64,000 nt of DNA. Source: Ochotona curzoniae. Lineage: Eukaryota; Chordata; Mammalia; Lagomorpha; Ochotonidae. Every line of letters starts with the position of its first letter. Within the stretch, counting starts at the first letter, position 1. The stretch lies in contig NW_024466512.1 of assembly GCF_017591425.1 (NCBI RefSeq), positions 15,875,001-15,939,000 on the forward strand. Direction: 5' to 3'. Position numbers and translations under genes: made by a program. Below, piece after piece: positions 1-11,672 of the stretch. Below the pieces are notes generated by a model. That model was not told the DNA's origin and did not search any database. It saw only the letters and a program-made list of their open reading frames with translations.

Positions 1-236
1 AAGAAAAATATACCTTGACAATATGATACTAGATTTTTCTATCATTACCTGCACTTACAATGCCAATGCCGTACACTTTAATTGCAGAATGTTGGACTTT
101 TGGCTGTTGTTGTAATAATATGAGGGAAAACAGTGGGGGCAGGGAGATGGGGGGGGTGGAAGAGGAGCTGGAGGGGGGAATTCCTGTACGTACAAAACCT
201 TATCGTGGAAGCTAATAACAGTAAAAATAATTAAAA
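1..236 (+). mobile_element. L1-type LINE 3' end
   Basis: A G-rich stretch (about 130-180) is followed by GGAATTCCTGTACGTAC, then TATCGTGGAAGCTAATAA and an A-rich tail near 215-236. The same arrangement recurs at 40798-40905 and, reverse-complemented, at 21815, 28427 and 63520, so it is a repeat family internal to this window. I read it as the 3' UTR of a lagomorph L1; the 5' boundary is unclear and may lie outside the window. Confidence 0.6.
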
Positions 237-538
237 ATCAGCTACCTCTTCCACCCCTCTGAGCCACTGATACATTTATTACATGTACTTTTCATGTCCT
301 CAAACTTTGCAATAAGAAATGTAAAGCCAACCAAGAAATCTAAACAAATTAAATGGAACCTATTTTTTTTTTTTACATGCAAAATGAATTTCAGCTTTGC
401 CTTAAGGAAGTCTTATGTTTCATTATTATTAAAAAATGTCAGGAATATTTTGCCTGCTGGAGACACAGATTTTCCCCCTATTTTTCAACCTTGCTCAAAA
501 ATCCCTTCTTGCATATTTTATGAGTTACCACAGCTCCT
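237..538. other. Unique sequence, no feature seen
   Basis: AT-rich sequence between the L1 tail and the first SINE. It contains only a short T tract near 363-374 and chance ORFs. I see no repeat or gene signature. Confidence 0.4.
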
Positions 539-552
539 AGTTGTTTCTTTTT

Positions 553-859
553 AAAGATTTATTTATTTTTATTACAAAGTCAGATATACAGAGAGGAAGA
601 TCTGTTTGATGATTCACTCCCCAAGTGAGCGCAATGGCCGGTGCTGCACTGATCCGAAGCCGGGAACCAGGAACCTCTTCTGGGTCTCCCACATGGGTAC
701 AGGGTCCCAAGGCTTTGGGCTGTCCTCGACTGCTTTCCCAGGCCACAAGCACTGAGCTGGATGGGAAGTGGAGCTGCCGGGATTAGAACCGGTGCCCATA
801 TGGGATCCTGGTGCGTTCAAGGCAAGGACTTTTAACCGCTAGGCCACGCTGCTGGGCCC
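553..859 (-). mobile_element. C-SINE, young subfamily, full length
   Basis: The reverse-complemented tRNA-derived SINE starts with TTTAAAGATTTATTTATT and ends with the 5' end of the element, read here as CTAGGCCACGCTGCTGGGCC. It is flanked by the target duplication AGTTGTTTCTTTT at 539-552 and 860-872. The intact duplication and near-consensus body indicate a fairly recent insertion. Confidence 0.9.
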
Positions 860-872
860 AGTTGTTTCTTTT

Positions 873-1307
873 AAAAACTATAAACCCCAAAGCTGATGTT
901 GGCATTCTGCTAAACAGTCTTTGAGCAGGGTTTTTGCTGAAATGCAATGAGAAGGACATTTGTGGGAGGAATGTATATTCAGATACACACTTCGCACCCC
1001 AGTTTCCTGGGCCCTTCCTCCATTCTCGATGATTCAGCTGATAGGCACTCCATGAAGTGCTCCTTCCTGTCTGTGGGCAGATTTTGGACAATCTGTAATC
1101 CAAGTGCAGAGCCAGGAGCTGGGTGAAGCCTTGACGGAGTCTGTGTCTCCTCCGCCTTGCCTTCTGGGATGCTGTGAGCTCCTTGAACTTTGGGGCTGCC
1201 TGCAGAAAGAACTCTTTCCCTTACATTGGTGTTAATGGGGAAATGAAGCAGCTGAATTGGGGATCATTAGGATTCTCATGAATGTATTTTTTTAAAGTTG
1301 ATTTTAT
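873..1307. other. Unique sequence, no feature seen
   Basis: No gene, RNA or recognisable repeat could be read here. A minus-strand ORF at 783-1103 runs from the SINE into this stretch and looks like chance. Confidence 0.35.
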
Positions 1308-1318
1308 GTCAATCATTT

Positions 1319-1395
1319 GCAGAGCGGCTGGATATGGGTCCCTGGTGCATTCAAGGTGAGAACTTTAGCCACTAGGCCACCGTGCCAGGCCCAAG
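1319..1395 (-). mobile_element. C-SINE 5' fragment flanked by a direct repeat
   Basis: Only about 75 bp of the SINE is present, corresponding to its 5' end (GGCCTGG... through CCATATG-like bases), in reverse complement. It lies between two copies of GTCAATCATTT (1308-1318 and 1396-1406). There is no poly(T), so the 3' part is missing while a TSD-like repeat remains. Internal priming or a later internal deletion could explain it. Confidence 0.7.
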
Positions 1396-1406
1396 GTCAA
1401 TCATTT

Positions 1407-1726
1407 TTAAGAGGTTTATTTATTCATGTGAAAGGCAGAGTTAAAGTGATGAGAGTGGGAAAGAGAGGTCCTCCACTAGCTTGTTCGCTCCGCAAATGGC
1501 CTCAGTAGCTACAGCTGGGCTAGCCTAAACCCAGGGCTAGGAGCTCTTTTTGCATCTCTCATGTGGGTGCAGGGGTTCAAAGCCTTCAGTTATCCTCTGC
1601 TGCCTTCCCAGCCACACCAGCAGCTTGCTGGATCAGAAGTGGAGAAGCCAGGACTCAATCAGATGCTCATATGGGGTGCTGGTACTGCAGGCAGCAGCTT
1701 TAAGTGCTATGCCAGCACCAGAGCCA
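1407..1726 (-). mobile_element. C-SINE, old subfamily
   Basis: Starts with TTTATTTATTCATGTGAAAGGCAGAG and ends in GCTATGCCAGCACCAGAGCC. The body follows the older, rabbit-like form (GAAAGGCAGAGTTA rather than GGAAAGTCAGATATACAGAG) and is well diverged, so it is older than the neighbouring 553-859 copy. Confidence 0.75.
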
Positions 1727-3379
1727 ATCTTTTGATATCTAGTGATGTACCTTACCTAGAGCCATGTGTATGTGATTAAATCAGAATGCTTGAGAATTAC
1801 AAATTTGTGTATTAACCTTATGCATTTTATCCTTTCACGGTAAGAGTCCACTTAAGTTATATTTCTGTAATTAACCGGAAGCTAGGGTAAACAAATTATT
1901 CTTCATGGCAGAAATCAAGGTAGATTTTTTATTCTCTTCTTTACTAAATGCTTTCTGATCATCAGTTTGTCAGTTTACTGAATGTTCTGCCCTCATGCAG
2001 ACTTTGGTCATTGCACTGTCTCTAGCTACAGCTTCTCTGAGATTGTCAGACTAACGGTGAACAGGGATGGTGATCATTTTTGAATTAAACTCTTGAGAGT
2101 AACTCCAAGTGTCCAGCCTAAAGAATATGAAAACATGATAAATGTGATAACTATACAATTTTATCTCTTATGTTAAGTGGGATTCTTACCGTTTTAGGCT
2201 GTCCCTATCGCTCAGGGACATACCTAGTTTCTCTTTCTGTGTTTTCAAAGGAAAAGTTTGCTATTGCATTGTTGTTCACATCCCTTGCAAGGATAGTCAG
2301 CCCATTCACCATCTCCCACATAATTACTGTCACCTTTACTTTCCCTGGAGGTATATTTCTTTCTAGGAGCACAGAGAAGTATATCTCGATGCTTGGAGTT
2401 AGCCGTGGACATCGCAGAGAGGCCTCTGAGATGTTCCTAAGTGGACAGCACCAGTTCTGACACTGTGTGGGTTGGCCCCTCTCCAGACCTTGCCCTTGAC
2501 AGTGTTGGAAAATCTTCTGCAGTGACACCTCTTGCCTCTTCTCATTCCCATCAGGGAAACATTGTTGAGATACAGTGCTAAGGGTTGAACTCTGGCTTGT
2601 ATGAAAGCCAATGCAAAGATCCCGTGTCAGAAGGTGGTGGGGCTGACTTTAAGCATCACCCTTAAGGCCTTTTCCCTCTGCCCCTCTGCAGCATAAACCA
2701 AATCTAAATTGCTTTGCATCTCAATATAATATCTCTATTTCTGTGAGACAAATCCCAGGAATGAATGACGGATTCCTTGCTCTCTATAAACATTCTCACT
2801 GGGCTACACAGAAGCACACACAATTTTATTTCTTCACCTTTCCATTTTAGAGGTAGAATTATATTCATTATAATAAAAGAAAGACTGTTGAAAAAAATAC
2901 CCTTTTCTTCTTTTTCTATCTTCATGTCATGCATAAAACTTAATCCCTAGATTGTATTACAACTTCTCTGTTCTCATGGACCTTATGATTTTTCAGAATT
3001 TACCGTTCTTAATATACTAGGATGACAGCACTATCCCCTGATAGATATTGCTGTAGCAAACTAAGTCACTTTGACATTTGCTCTCCTCTCTAATTTGCTG
3101 AAATGCCTACAGTACACTTTCATGGTCATACCTTATAATGTTCTCATTGTTCAAATACCTATCTTCTAAGATCACAGTTTCAAGGTAACATTGAAATTAT
3201 TTTGCATTAACCAGAGGATTAGGTTAATGCACAGTGGAGTATCTCACTGGATACAGCTCAATACAAATATTCTTAAGGTTTTTTTTCTTGGAATAGCAAT
3301 CCTTCCTGAGAGTCGGTCACGAGCTGAGAAGTAAGACCAGGTAGACCAGCATTTGGAGTTACTTTTGTAGACTTGTCAC
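1727..3379. other. Unique sequence, no gene recognised
   Basis: About 1.65 kb without recognisable repeat or gene. Overlapping ORFs on both strands at 2170-2530 give no family match I can defend; they share the same bases in opposite directions and have no splice-site or start context to support them. Confidence 0.35.
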
Positions 3380-3736
3380 ATTCTCTGACCATCACACTAG
3401 ATCATTTTTTTATAACATTTCCTCTTGCCCATAAGATTACTAATGCACATTTATCATACTGCAATCCCACATTCCTCTCCTAGGTGAATGTAATCTGCTT
3501 TATGTTCCTATGGATATTTCATGTGAATGGAGTAATACTTTATGCAATCAGTAGCGTCTGGCTTCTTTCAGTAAGCATAAAGTCTTCATCCATGTTGTAC
3601 CAGATTTACAATTCATTCTTTTTATTGTTGAATAGTGTTTCATTGCATGACTGCACCACATGTTGGCCATCCATTCATCAGTCTGTACACATTTACATAT
3701 ATTAAACTGCATGTGTGTCAGGGGTACAGTTTGATT
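3380..3736 (-). mobile_element. Old L1 fragment (antisense)
   Basis: Bases such as GGCTTCTTTCAGTAAGCATAA, CATCCATGTTGTACC, TTGTTGAATAGTGTTTCATTG and CCATCCATTCATCAG follow the order of the reverse complement of the end of mammalian L1 ORF2 (old L1M type). It is diverged and lacks boundaries that I can fix. Confidence 0.55.
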
Positions 3737-3739
3737 ATT

Positions 3740-4012
3740 TTTTTAAGGATTTATTTTTTTTTTATTGAAAAGTCAGGTATACAGAGAGGAGGAGAAGCAC
3801 AGAGGAAGATCTTCCGTTCATTGATTCACTCCCCAAGTGGCCACAATGGCCGGAGCTGAGCCCATCCAAAGCTGGGAGCCTCTTCTGGATCCTCCACGTG
3901 AGTGCGGGGTCCTAAACCTTGCTCTCACAATCATTTGGAGAGAGAACCAGCAGGTGAAAGATTTCATTCTTTCTATCTCTCCTTTCTCCCTGTTGCTTTA
4001 ACTTTGCAATGC
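3740..4012 (-). mobile_element. C-SINE, 3' portion, with a second SINE 3' piece behind it
   Basis: Bases 3740-3919 are the 3' two thirds of an antisense young-type SINE (TTTAAGGATTTATTT, then GGAAGATCTTCC-type bases, then CCACGTGAGTGCGGGGTCC), and the 5' third is missing. Bases 3930-4012 resemble the sense-strand 3' end of an older SINE (GGAGAGAGAACCAGCAGG, then TCTCTCC runs). The junction may be a rearrangement. Confidence 0.6.
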
Positions 4013-5985
4013 TTTCCCCCCCCCAAAAAAAAATCCCTTTAAAAAGTATAGAATCAGGAAGAACGTAATGGACTTGGACAAGACAATGCACTGACTTCAT
4101 CTGAACGGTTTCATGGGGCAGTCCACTCTCCATGGTGTATCCAAACACATTGTGTGTGCTCTGTGTTGTTTTGTCTTTTCAGGATGAATCACAAGGACTC
4201 AGAGATGGCAGAACCACTGGAAATATGTTCTGAGTTCTTGGGAGAAAATGCCCACTAACAAAAAGCACAGGCTTTAGGTTTGTACATAATAATAATTTTA
4301 AAATACTGTTACTGTGTTTTCCCATTAACATGTTGAGATTTCTTGAAAGTTTCATGAGGTAGCTAGTACTAACTACTAAGTCCGGTATTGCGTTTAGTCA
4401 TTTTGTCTGCCTCCTAGGTCATATAGAAAAAGCAGGTTGCTCTTAGATATTAGGTAGAATTATAGACAAGCTTGTGATAAATGTGGACAGCTTTTCCTAA
4501 AGAAAAAGTTAACCTAACTAACCTAAAATCCAGTGGTGAGTTGGAAACAAATTGAAGCCCTTGTTTCCCTTGTTTCTCAAGGCTTGCCGGGTGTCAATTC
4601 TCAACATTTCCTCCCAGGTGATGAACAGTGTTCACTGGGTGCAGAGAAGGAGTTCCACGTGGAGGGAATGAAGTATGCAAAGCTTGGAGGAATGATGCAT
4701 GTGCCATGCGGGAGAAATGGAATCCTGAGTAAGAGGCATGGCAAGGGCAGTAGGAGCTGAGGGGTAGCGAGAAGATGAAGTCATGTTGGAAAGGCCAAGT
4801 TGTACTGAAACTGTAAGGCACTGAAAGCTCCTGCAGTGTCCTAAGAGGTTGATCAGTTGGATGGAAGCCATCCTCTGAGAAAGTGATGGAGGCGGGATTT
4901 GAATCCTGGAAATCTGCCTGCCCATTTAAACCCTTGATGACAATGTTTCAGAGGTTCCTGGTGGAGGCTGAGGATCTGGACTGAGAGCCTCTTGTAAACT
5001 TAATGCCTTTGACTGTTTCAGTTGGAAAGGTACATATCCAACACACACAAACAGAATCACATTTTAACAGTAATTGTTTCCTTTGTGTTTCTGGAAAGAA
5101 TAGATAATCTGAACTGAATTGATCTGTTGAAGTTCTACTCAGCATTTTCTCTCCTTCCCCTCCATCTGGGCTGCTCCTGCAGAAAGTTTTTGAAGAAAAT
5201 TAGATTCATTATATGTTTAAATCAATGTGTGTAGCTGTTGGTTATACAGTTACCCATAACTCTATAACTGTAACTCTGTTACAATATGGGTAAAAAGAGA
5301 TTAATATATCATATTTCTATCCAATTAAAGTTGTTTTGGTTGAACACTTCCTCATATAAAGTCATTTAGAGCTAACAAGATATTACACAGTAAGGTATTT
5401 CATGGGGACATAAGTCTTGAGGGGACATAGAAGAAAACTGGGCACAAAGCTTTCTCAAGGTACCTTATTATTACCTTTGCCAAGGTTATTAGCATTCCAT
5501 ATGGAGGGACACAGCAGGGGAATTAGTAGTCCCACGTCTTACTGTTGATTCTGTAGCTGCCAAGCCATAGCTTTCTAAACTGGTATTTCTCATTTTACAA
5601 AGTGAAAATACTAATCCTGGCGCCTTGAGCATTCAAGGACAAATGAATATAACATTCCTTAAGTAGCGTGGATCATCAGTTAGAGATTATAAAATAGAAT
5701 TGAAACACTAGGTGAACTTTCTGAAAGTACTCTAAATCATACAAGGGATTTGGCTTTCTCGGTACAAATGTTCCTAGGCAAGTATATCCAAGCGGAAATG
5801 GAAACAAATCCGTGTTGTATTGGGTTAGAATTACCCAGCAATCCTCCAAGTTCTGCAGTCTCACTTACCCACAGTTCAACCACAGTCTGAAAATACACAA
5901 AGCTTTCTAGAAATAAATAATTCATAAACTTTAGATAACATGAGTTATAATTTGCATTTTTGCTTTTATTGTTCATCTTATTGTA
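4013..5985. other. Unique sequence, no gene recognised
   Basis: About 2 kb with a C9/A9 tract near 4016-4031 and otherwise no recognisable repeat, RNA or gene. Small ORFs on both strands at 4533-4925 overlap each other and carry no motif. Confidence 0.35.
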
Positions 5986-6321
5986 ATTTTTATTTTTTGA
6001 AAATTTTGAAAAAAGAGCTAGAGAGAATGAGGGAGAGAGAAAGCAACAAGGAGAGAGACCTTTCGTTGACTGCTTCACTCTTCAGATGGCCTCAATGGCC
6101 AGGGTGAGGCCAGACCAAAGCTAGGAGCCAGGAGTTTCTTTTGGGTCTCCCATGTAAGTATAGGTGGCCATGGGCTTCATTCATCTTTTGCTGCTTTCCC
6201 AAGTGCATCAACAGAGAGCTGGATAAAAGGCAGAGCAGCCAGGACTTGAACCGATGCCCCTATGGGATGCTGGTGATACAGGTGGTACCTTTACTTGCCA
6301 TGCCACAAAGACAGCTCCCTA
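5986..6321 (-). mobile_element. C-SINE, old subfamily
   Basis: An antisense copy with GAGAGAATGAGGGAGAGAGA near its 3' end, GGCCTCAATGGCCAGG in the middle and GATGCCCCTATGGGATGCTGG near its 5' end. Divergence is high, so it is an old insertion. Confidence 0.7.
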
Positions 6322-6587
6322 ATGTTTAAATTAAACCTTATGATAGGGTTGTACATGTAGAGAAAAATAGCCCACATCACATCTGGTATTGTTTGTGGCA
6401 CCTGTGGAACATCCTGAAACAAAACCTAGCAGATCTGGAAGAAATACTTCTAGTAAGTGTTGTGTCTCTCTCTGGTCTAATTGCATTCTAAGGAAAATGA
6501 GGTGTATAAAACGAAAACACAGGCAAAAGTACATTGTTTCTCCCAGGAACTGGCGTGGATTATAGGCCAAGTAAAGGTGCTCTGTTG

Positions 6588-6930
6588 TTAAGATTCACTT
6601 ATTTGAATGACAGAGTAACAGAGAGGGAAGATAGAGATGAAGTAGAGATAGAGAGAGAGAGGGACCTTCTATCTGCTGGTTCACTCCTGAAATGGAGGTT
6701 GGGAGGGTGCCGGGAGGCTGATTCAGGTTAGAAACCAGGATCCTGGATATTCACCCAGGGCTCCCACATGGGTGGCAGAGGCCCAAGAACATGGACTCTA
6801 TTGCTGCCATTCCAGTTGCATTAGCAGGGAGCTGGTTCTGAAGCAGAGCAGCTGGCACTGGAACTGGTGCCCCCACATAGGATGCCATTGTCTCAGGCAT
6901 CAGACTCAGCCAACTGTGCCACACTGCTGG
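6588..6930 (-). mobile_element. C-SINE, old subfamily
   Basis: Antisense copy. It opens with AAGATTCACTTATTTGAATGACAGAG, has an expanded GA-rich stretch at 6625-6662, CACATGGGTGGCAGAGGCC in the middle, and ends CAACTGTGCCACACTGCTGG. Confidence 0.7.
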
Positions 6931-9622
6931 TGGGTGGGGGGCAGCAGCTGGTTTTGAAGAAGACTCCAGACAAAAGAAAGAGAAACCTCCTCTGAACCAC
7001 TATTTGCAGGATGTACAGTGAGCCAATCAGGAAGCCCTAGATTTTGGCCAGTGATGTGACAAATCTCCAATGGGACTTCAAAGAGTGCCTTTTAGTCACT
7101 ATTCATGCATAAGGGATTTGACATACAGAAAAATTGCAATATGAGCACATGATCACACGGTTGGTTGCATGAATGAAGTAGAGCTTGAACCAAGTCCTAC
7201 TGCAGGAACTCCAAACCCAGGTCCTTTTGCCTTGCCTTGGCTTGGGAAATTTTCCATGAGAGGAGAGTCAGCTGTGCTCCTGATGGCCTGCCCTCCTTCC
7301 CTTCCCCACCTATGCCAAATGCAAGGCCTGCTTCCTTTTGGAGAATTATCCACATGATCTTCCTGATTCAATGTAACAATGCATGTAACCTTCCAGTTCA
7401 GTGCCTTTGCATAGTCCCAGGCTTGTCACATGATGTTTCATGTGAATTGGAAAATGTGCCTCTTCCTCAAAGTAGACAAGCTGGCAAGTGGAAGGCGACT
7501 GGATACCAGCTCCCATGCTTCCTCTCTTTCCTTGGCTTGATTCTTGGCTGCAGTGTACAACTTGCGCAAGACCACATGGAGGCTCTGAAGATTTAACATT
7601 CAATAAGTGGTGAATTATTTATGCTCAAGGTCATACCTTATAGGAAGACAGTACAGATGCATACGAGGAACTTGTGACTAACATAATTTTTTTTTCCATG
7701 GAAGCATTTTTCATAACTAACAGGTTAGTGGAATGAAAAGTGTCATGAGATGTTTCAGCTTGGATGGAAAAATCAATGCAATCCAGAGGCTTGTCAATAT
7801 TACTGATTACATCTCATTCGTTTGGCTGACCTATTACAGGTTGCTTTTTTTTTTTTTTAAACTTGACACCTGACTGTATGTTTTGTTAAGATCTGAATCA
7901 GAAGCAGGTTGAAATAAAAACAAAGCCTGTCCCTGTCTTCCCTTGACTTGGCTACCACCCAAGAAGCCAACCCATCCATAACGTAGAGTGTAATTCAAAA
8001 TGTCATTAGAGGTAAAGGGGAAAATCCTTGTCTAATTTCATGTACATGGACAGTGAAGCTTGCGGACAGATTTATGAGCTCCAACCTGCTACACACTCCT
8101 CTGCTGAATTGGTTTCATCAGTTGTCTTAGAAGAGAGGCAGTGCAGCTCATCTTACAGCCTTTTGGGTGATCTTTTCCCCAGGACTTGATGGACTTTAAA
8201 TCTGTCAGACAGAAGGCAATTAAATTTGAGTCAGTGCTACAAATCATAGCAATCTAAGACCCTGGAAAGTGTTCCAGGACCACCCTCACACCCTCCCATC
8301 AAAGAAAAGCTGGTGAATGACATGGAGACAGCAAGGGGGTAATGAGTACTACCTCTTCATTAGATATGGAATGGAGACCTTGTGGGCAGCCACCTAGTCA
8401 CCTCTCCTCTTGATGAGGAGACGTTTGACGTTTGACGTTATGGTCATAACTCAACCATAACTCAACAGCAGGCCACCTGCTGTTCTTTTTGAAGTTTTCT
8501 TGGAGAAGGGAAATGAAAAAACTCAGGCTCATGCAATTGTTGATCGCTGCAGCCAGGCGTCATCAATAGTGTATCTTGGAGGAGAACTAAAGAGCATCAT
8601 CTGAGCGAAAGGCACAGGCAGTGTTGCTTTCTTTCCAGTTAGTAGCTCCCATCCATGTGCTTCCGAGAGTTTTGAGATGTTCAGACTGAGAAATGACACA
8701 GTATAGTGCAGCTATAGAAATAAGGACAGGCGAGTTAATAGGCTTTTCAGGATTTGGGGTTGGCAGGTGTGAAAGGTGGCTGGAAGATAGAAGGTGGGCA
8801 TGCTAGAAACAGGGAAGAATTGGTGTCCTGAGGCAGAATTTCCTATCAAGAACCTCAGTTTTTTTCTTTTTAATCCTTCAACTGTTTGGACAAAGTCCAC
8901 TCATATTGTCAAGGACAATTTCCCTTACTTTCATTGGATTAATGGTACATGTTAAGCCACATAAAACAACCTCAGAGCAACTCCTAGCAGCACTTGATGA
9001 AATAAGCAGGTGCTACAGCTAAGCATGCAGATGCTGCAAACGATCTTAGCAGGTTCTGATCTACTGGTGTGGTGAAGATGATGCAAAGGTGGAAAATTCA
9101 AGCCAATTGGATTCTCTCCAGTTTATCATTCAGTCATCTGATTCCCTGAGACCGTGTTCAGTCTGCAGAAACTTCCCAAGGACAAGGGGGACGAATTCTC
9201 CCCCAGGCAACAGGCTAACACAGAGTGCATTCGATAGTCGATCAGTGAACGTGTCCTCCCTGCCTTCTGTTCAGCGTCGTAGTAAGAATGCTACTTTGGT
9301 CCAAACCAGAGTCTCTGAAGCTTTGTTGGGTTGACCCCACAACCACAGCCAGGGACTGGAATCCACCTTGTTGTTCTCAGTTGCTCAGCACATGACCACA
9401 CTCTGGGAGTGAGGAGGAAGCCCTGCTGGTTTTTTTTGCCAGCAGCACCTGTTTGCAAAATAGTGAGCAGCCCTCTGGGAAGGCTCTCCCTCCTTCTCTG
9501 TGCCCTCCACTCCAGTTTTGGAAGGAAGTTCACTTACCAGCTGTGACACACAAGGCAAATCGCGTACCCTTTCTTCTTCAGTGAAATGAGATCTGTGATT
9601 CTGTGCAAAGCTGATCTGCAGT
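6931..9622. other. Unique sequence with small tandem duplications
   Basis: About 2.7 kb without a recognisable gene or interspersed repeat. At 8421-8442 a GTTTGAC-type 7-mer is repeated, followed at 8446-8468 by two copies of CATAACTCAAC. A T13 tract is at 7846. ORFs at 7153-7603 lie on both strands over the same bases and appear non-coding. Confidence 0.35.
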
Positions 9623-9638
9623 CTTTTCACCTGTTTTG

Positions 9639-9979
9639 CTTTTTTTTAAAAAAGCTTTATTTATTTTTATTACAAAGTCAGATATACAGAGAGGAGGAGA
9701 GACAGAGAGGAAGATCTTCCATCTGCTGATTCACTCCCCAAGTGAGAGCAACGGCCGGTGCTGTGCCGATCCAAAGCCAGGGACCAGGAACCTCTTCCGG
9801 GTATCCTACACGGGTGCAGGGTCCCAAAGCTTTGGGCCGTCCTCAACTGCTGCTTTCCCAGGCCACAAGCAGGGAGCTGGATGGGAAGTGGAGCTGCCGG
9901 GATTACAACCGGCACCCCTATGGGATCCCGGTGCGTTCAAGGCGAGGACTTTTAACCGCTAGGCCACAGTGCCGGGCTC
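9639..9979 (-). mobile_element. C-SINE, young subfamily, full length
   Basis: An antisense near-consensus SINE with a 16-bp target duplication CTTTTCACCTGTTTTG at 9623-9638 and 9980-9995. The B box reads TTACAACCGG in antisense, one change from the consensus TTAGAACCGG. The long perfect duplication marks a recent L1-mediated insertion. Confidence 0.93.
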
Positions 9980-9995
9980 CTTTTCACCTGTTTTG

Positions 9996-11281
9996 AGATG
10001 AGGTTTAAATGGAATGATATCGAAAGCACTTGGTATAATGCCTTTAATTGAGTGAGAACATGATACTTATTAACTGTTATTGCTTTGACTTAAAATTCTA
10101 TCATCTGAGAAATATTCCTTTTTCTTGAAATCCTCCTGACCAGCGTCTATTTTGGTGTTTCCTGACAGTGTTACTGCCGTATGTTATTAAACCTGGAATA
10201 AATCAATAGCCCAAGTTGCTTCCCTGCACAAGAGGAGTCTATCTAGGGACGCCAAGGAAGGCAGAAGTGAGAGTGTAGAGGATGTAGAAGTACACTTTGT
10301 TAAATTTTGAAGTTTCTCAAACATCAGAGGGACTCTGATTTCTTAAGAAGAAAAATTGCGAGCTTCTGGCTTAATGTTTTCTGTTATCACAGTGTGGTCC
10401 AGCAGCAATCCCCTGCAGTTCACTATACTCCTGTCAGCACATGGGACAGAAGGAGCTGGGCTATAACATGAACAAAATGAATGTCGATTTTCAAAGGTGA
10501 ACTGCAAAATGGGTACTCAAGGCATCAATCTGGAAGGCAAAAGCTGGATACGGAAAGCAGCAAAAGGGAGGCTAGAAAAGCATGGATGCTGAGAATTCTT
10601 TTAGCTTTCTGTAGCAAGGCAAGTTGAGTCCACAAAGCTTTCCTATTAGAGCACACCGTGTCTGAAATGAAACTGTCAGCAGTCTGTTTTACAAAGCAGA
10701 GCCGAACTTCCGTCAGCTTGCAAGACTCGAGAAATGGAAAGCCAGTAAAGCTTGCACAGTGATTAGAAGTGCATGGTGTGGCGTTGTGGGGGTTGGCTGT
10801 GACGGTGAGGCAGAGCACCGATCACCATGTTGGCTCCTGCAAAGGGTTGCAGGGTTCTCATGACAAGGAAGGTGATTGTGTGGGAAGTGCTTAGGTAAGT
10901 GCTTGATATCCAAGTGCTCAGTATATTTGTTTCTGATTATTACCGGTATACTCATTGTCAAAAGCATGCAACTCACAAAACAGGAAATTGCGGTATCAGA
11001 CGTGGACTACAGTGGCAAGGAGTGGAGAAAATATCATTTGTTTGTTTCTTATTATCCTGGACAAACTTGCAATTAGGATTTGGTTAATTATAGGTCACGC
11101 CCCCTGAGACTAAAAGATACTGGATGACTATGGAAATAAAATAAAGAAGTTGCAGTTAGAAACAGAGAAGCTATGCTAAATAGAAGGTGGTGGTCAAGGA
11201 GCTTTGGATGCAGGATCCATAAGCAGGGAGGAGTGTTCTACAAATAAAGGAATTTCTAGGCTTAGTATTGTGTTACTGTGG
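9996..11281. other. Unique sequence, no gene recognised
   Basis: About 1.3 kb without repeat signature. ORFs at 10525-10976 (minus) and 10876-11087 (plus) carry no motif or start context and are probably chance. Confidence 0.35.
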
Positions 11282-11552
11282 GTCAAAGTGCTGCCTGCAA
11301 AGCTGGCATTGCATACTGGAGTGTGTGTGTGACTCCTGGCTACTCCACTTGTGATCCAGTTCCCTGATCATGTACCTGACTCAGTAACAGAAAATGGCAT
11401 AAATGCTTGGGCCTCTTCCACTCACTCGGGAGACCCAGATGAAGTACTTGGCTCCTAGCACCAATCATGCCAAGCTCTGGCCATTGTGGCCATTTTGGGC
11501 AGCAAACTAGTGTGCAGAAGGTCTCTCTCCCTTTCTCTATGTAACTCTGCCA
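11282..11552 (+). mobile_element. C-SINE, old subfamily, sense strand
   Basis: Readable landmarks in order are CTCCACTTGTGATCCAGTTCCC, TTGGGCCTCTTCCACTC, GGAGACCCAGATGAAG, TTGGCTCCTAGC and GCCATTGTGGCCATTTTGGG, then TCTCTCTCCCTTTCTC and TAACTCTGCC. The tail has become the AT repeat that follows. Confidence 0.7.
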
Positions 11553-11672
11553 TATATATACAATAATATATATATGATATATATTATCTATGATCTATTA
11601 TACATATAATATATTATAAATATTATCTATTATATATATTAACAGAGCTTTCATTTATATAAATCTTTTTAA
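11553..11672. repeat. TA-rich simple repeat grown from a SINE tail
   Basis: An imperfect (TA)n run with interspersed TTATCTA units directly after the sense SINE and before AAATCTTTTTAAAAAAG, which is itself typical of a SINE tail. The position suggests that the microsatellite expanded inside the tail. Confidence 0.75.

Noticed and set aside
2170..2530. Overlapping 96-aa (plus) and 107-aa (minus) ORFs; the minus one has a cadherin-like DVNNN word
   Set aside because: Only a single short word resembles a cadherin, and the spacing of other cadherin motifs is absent.
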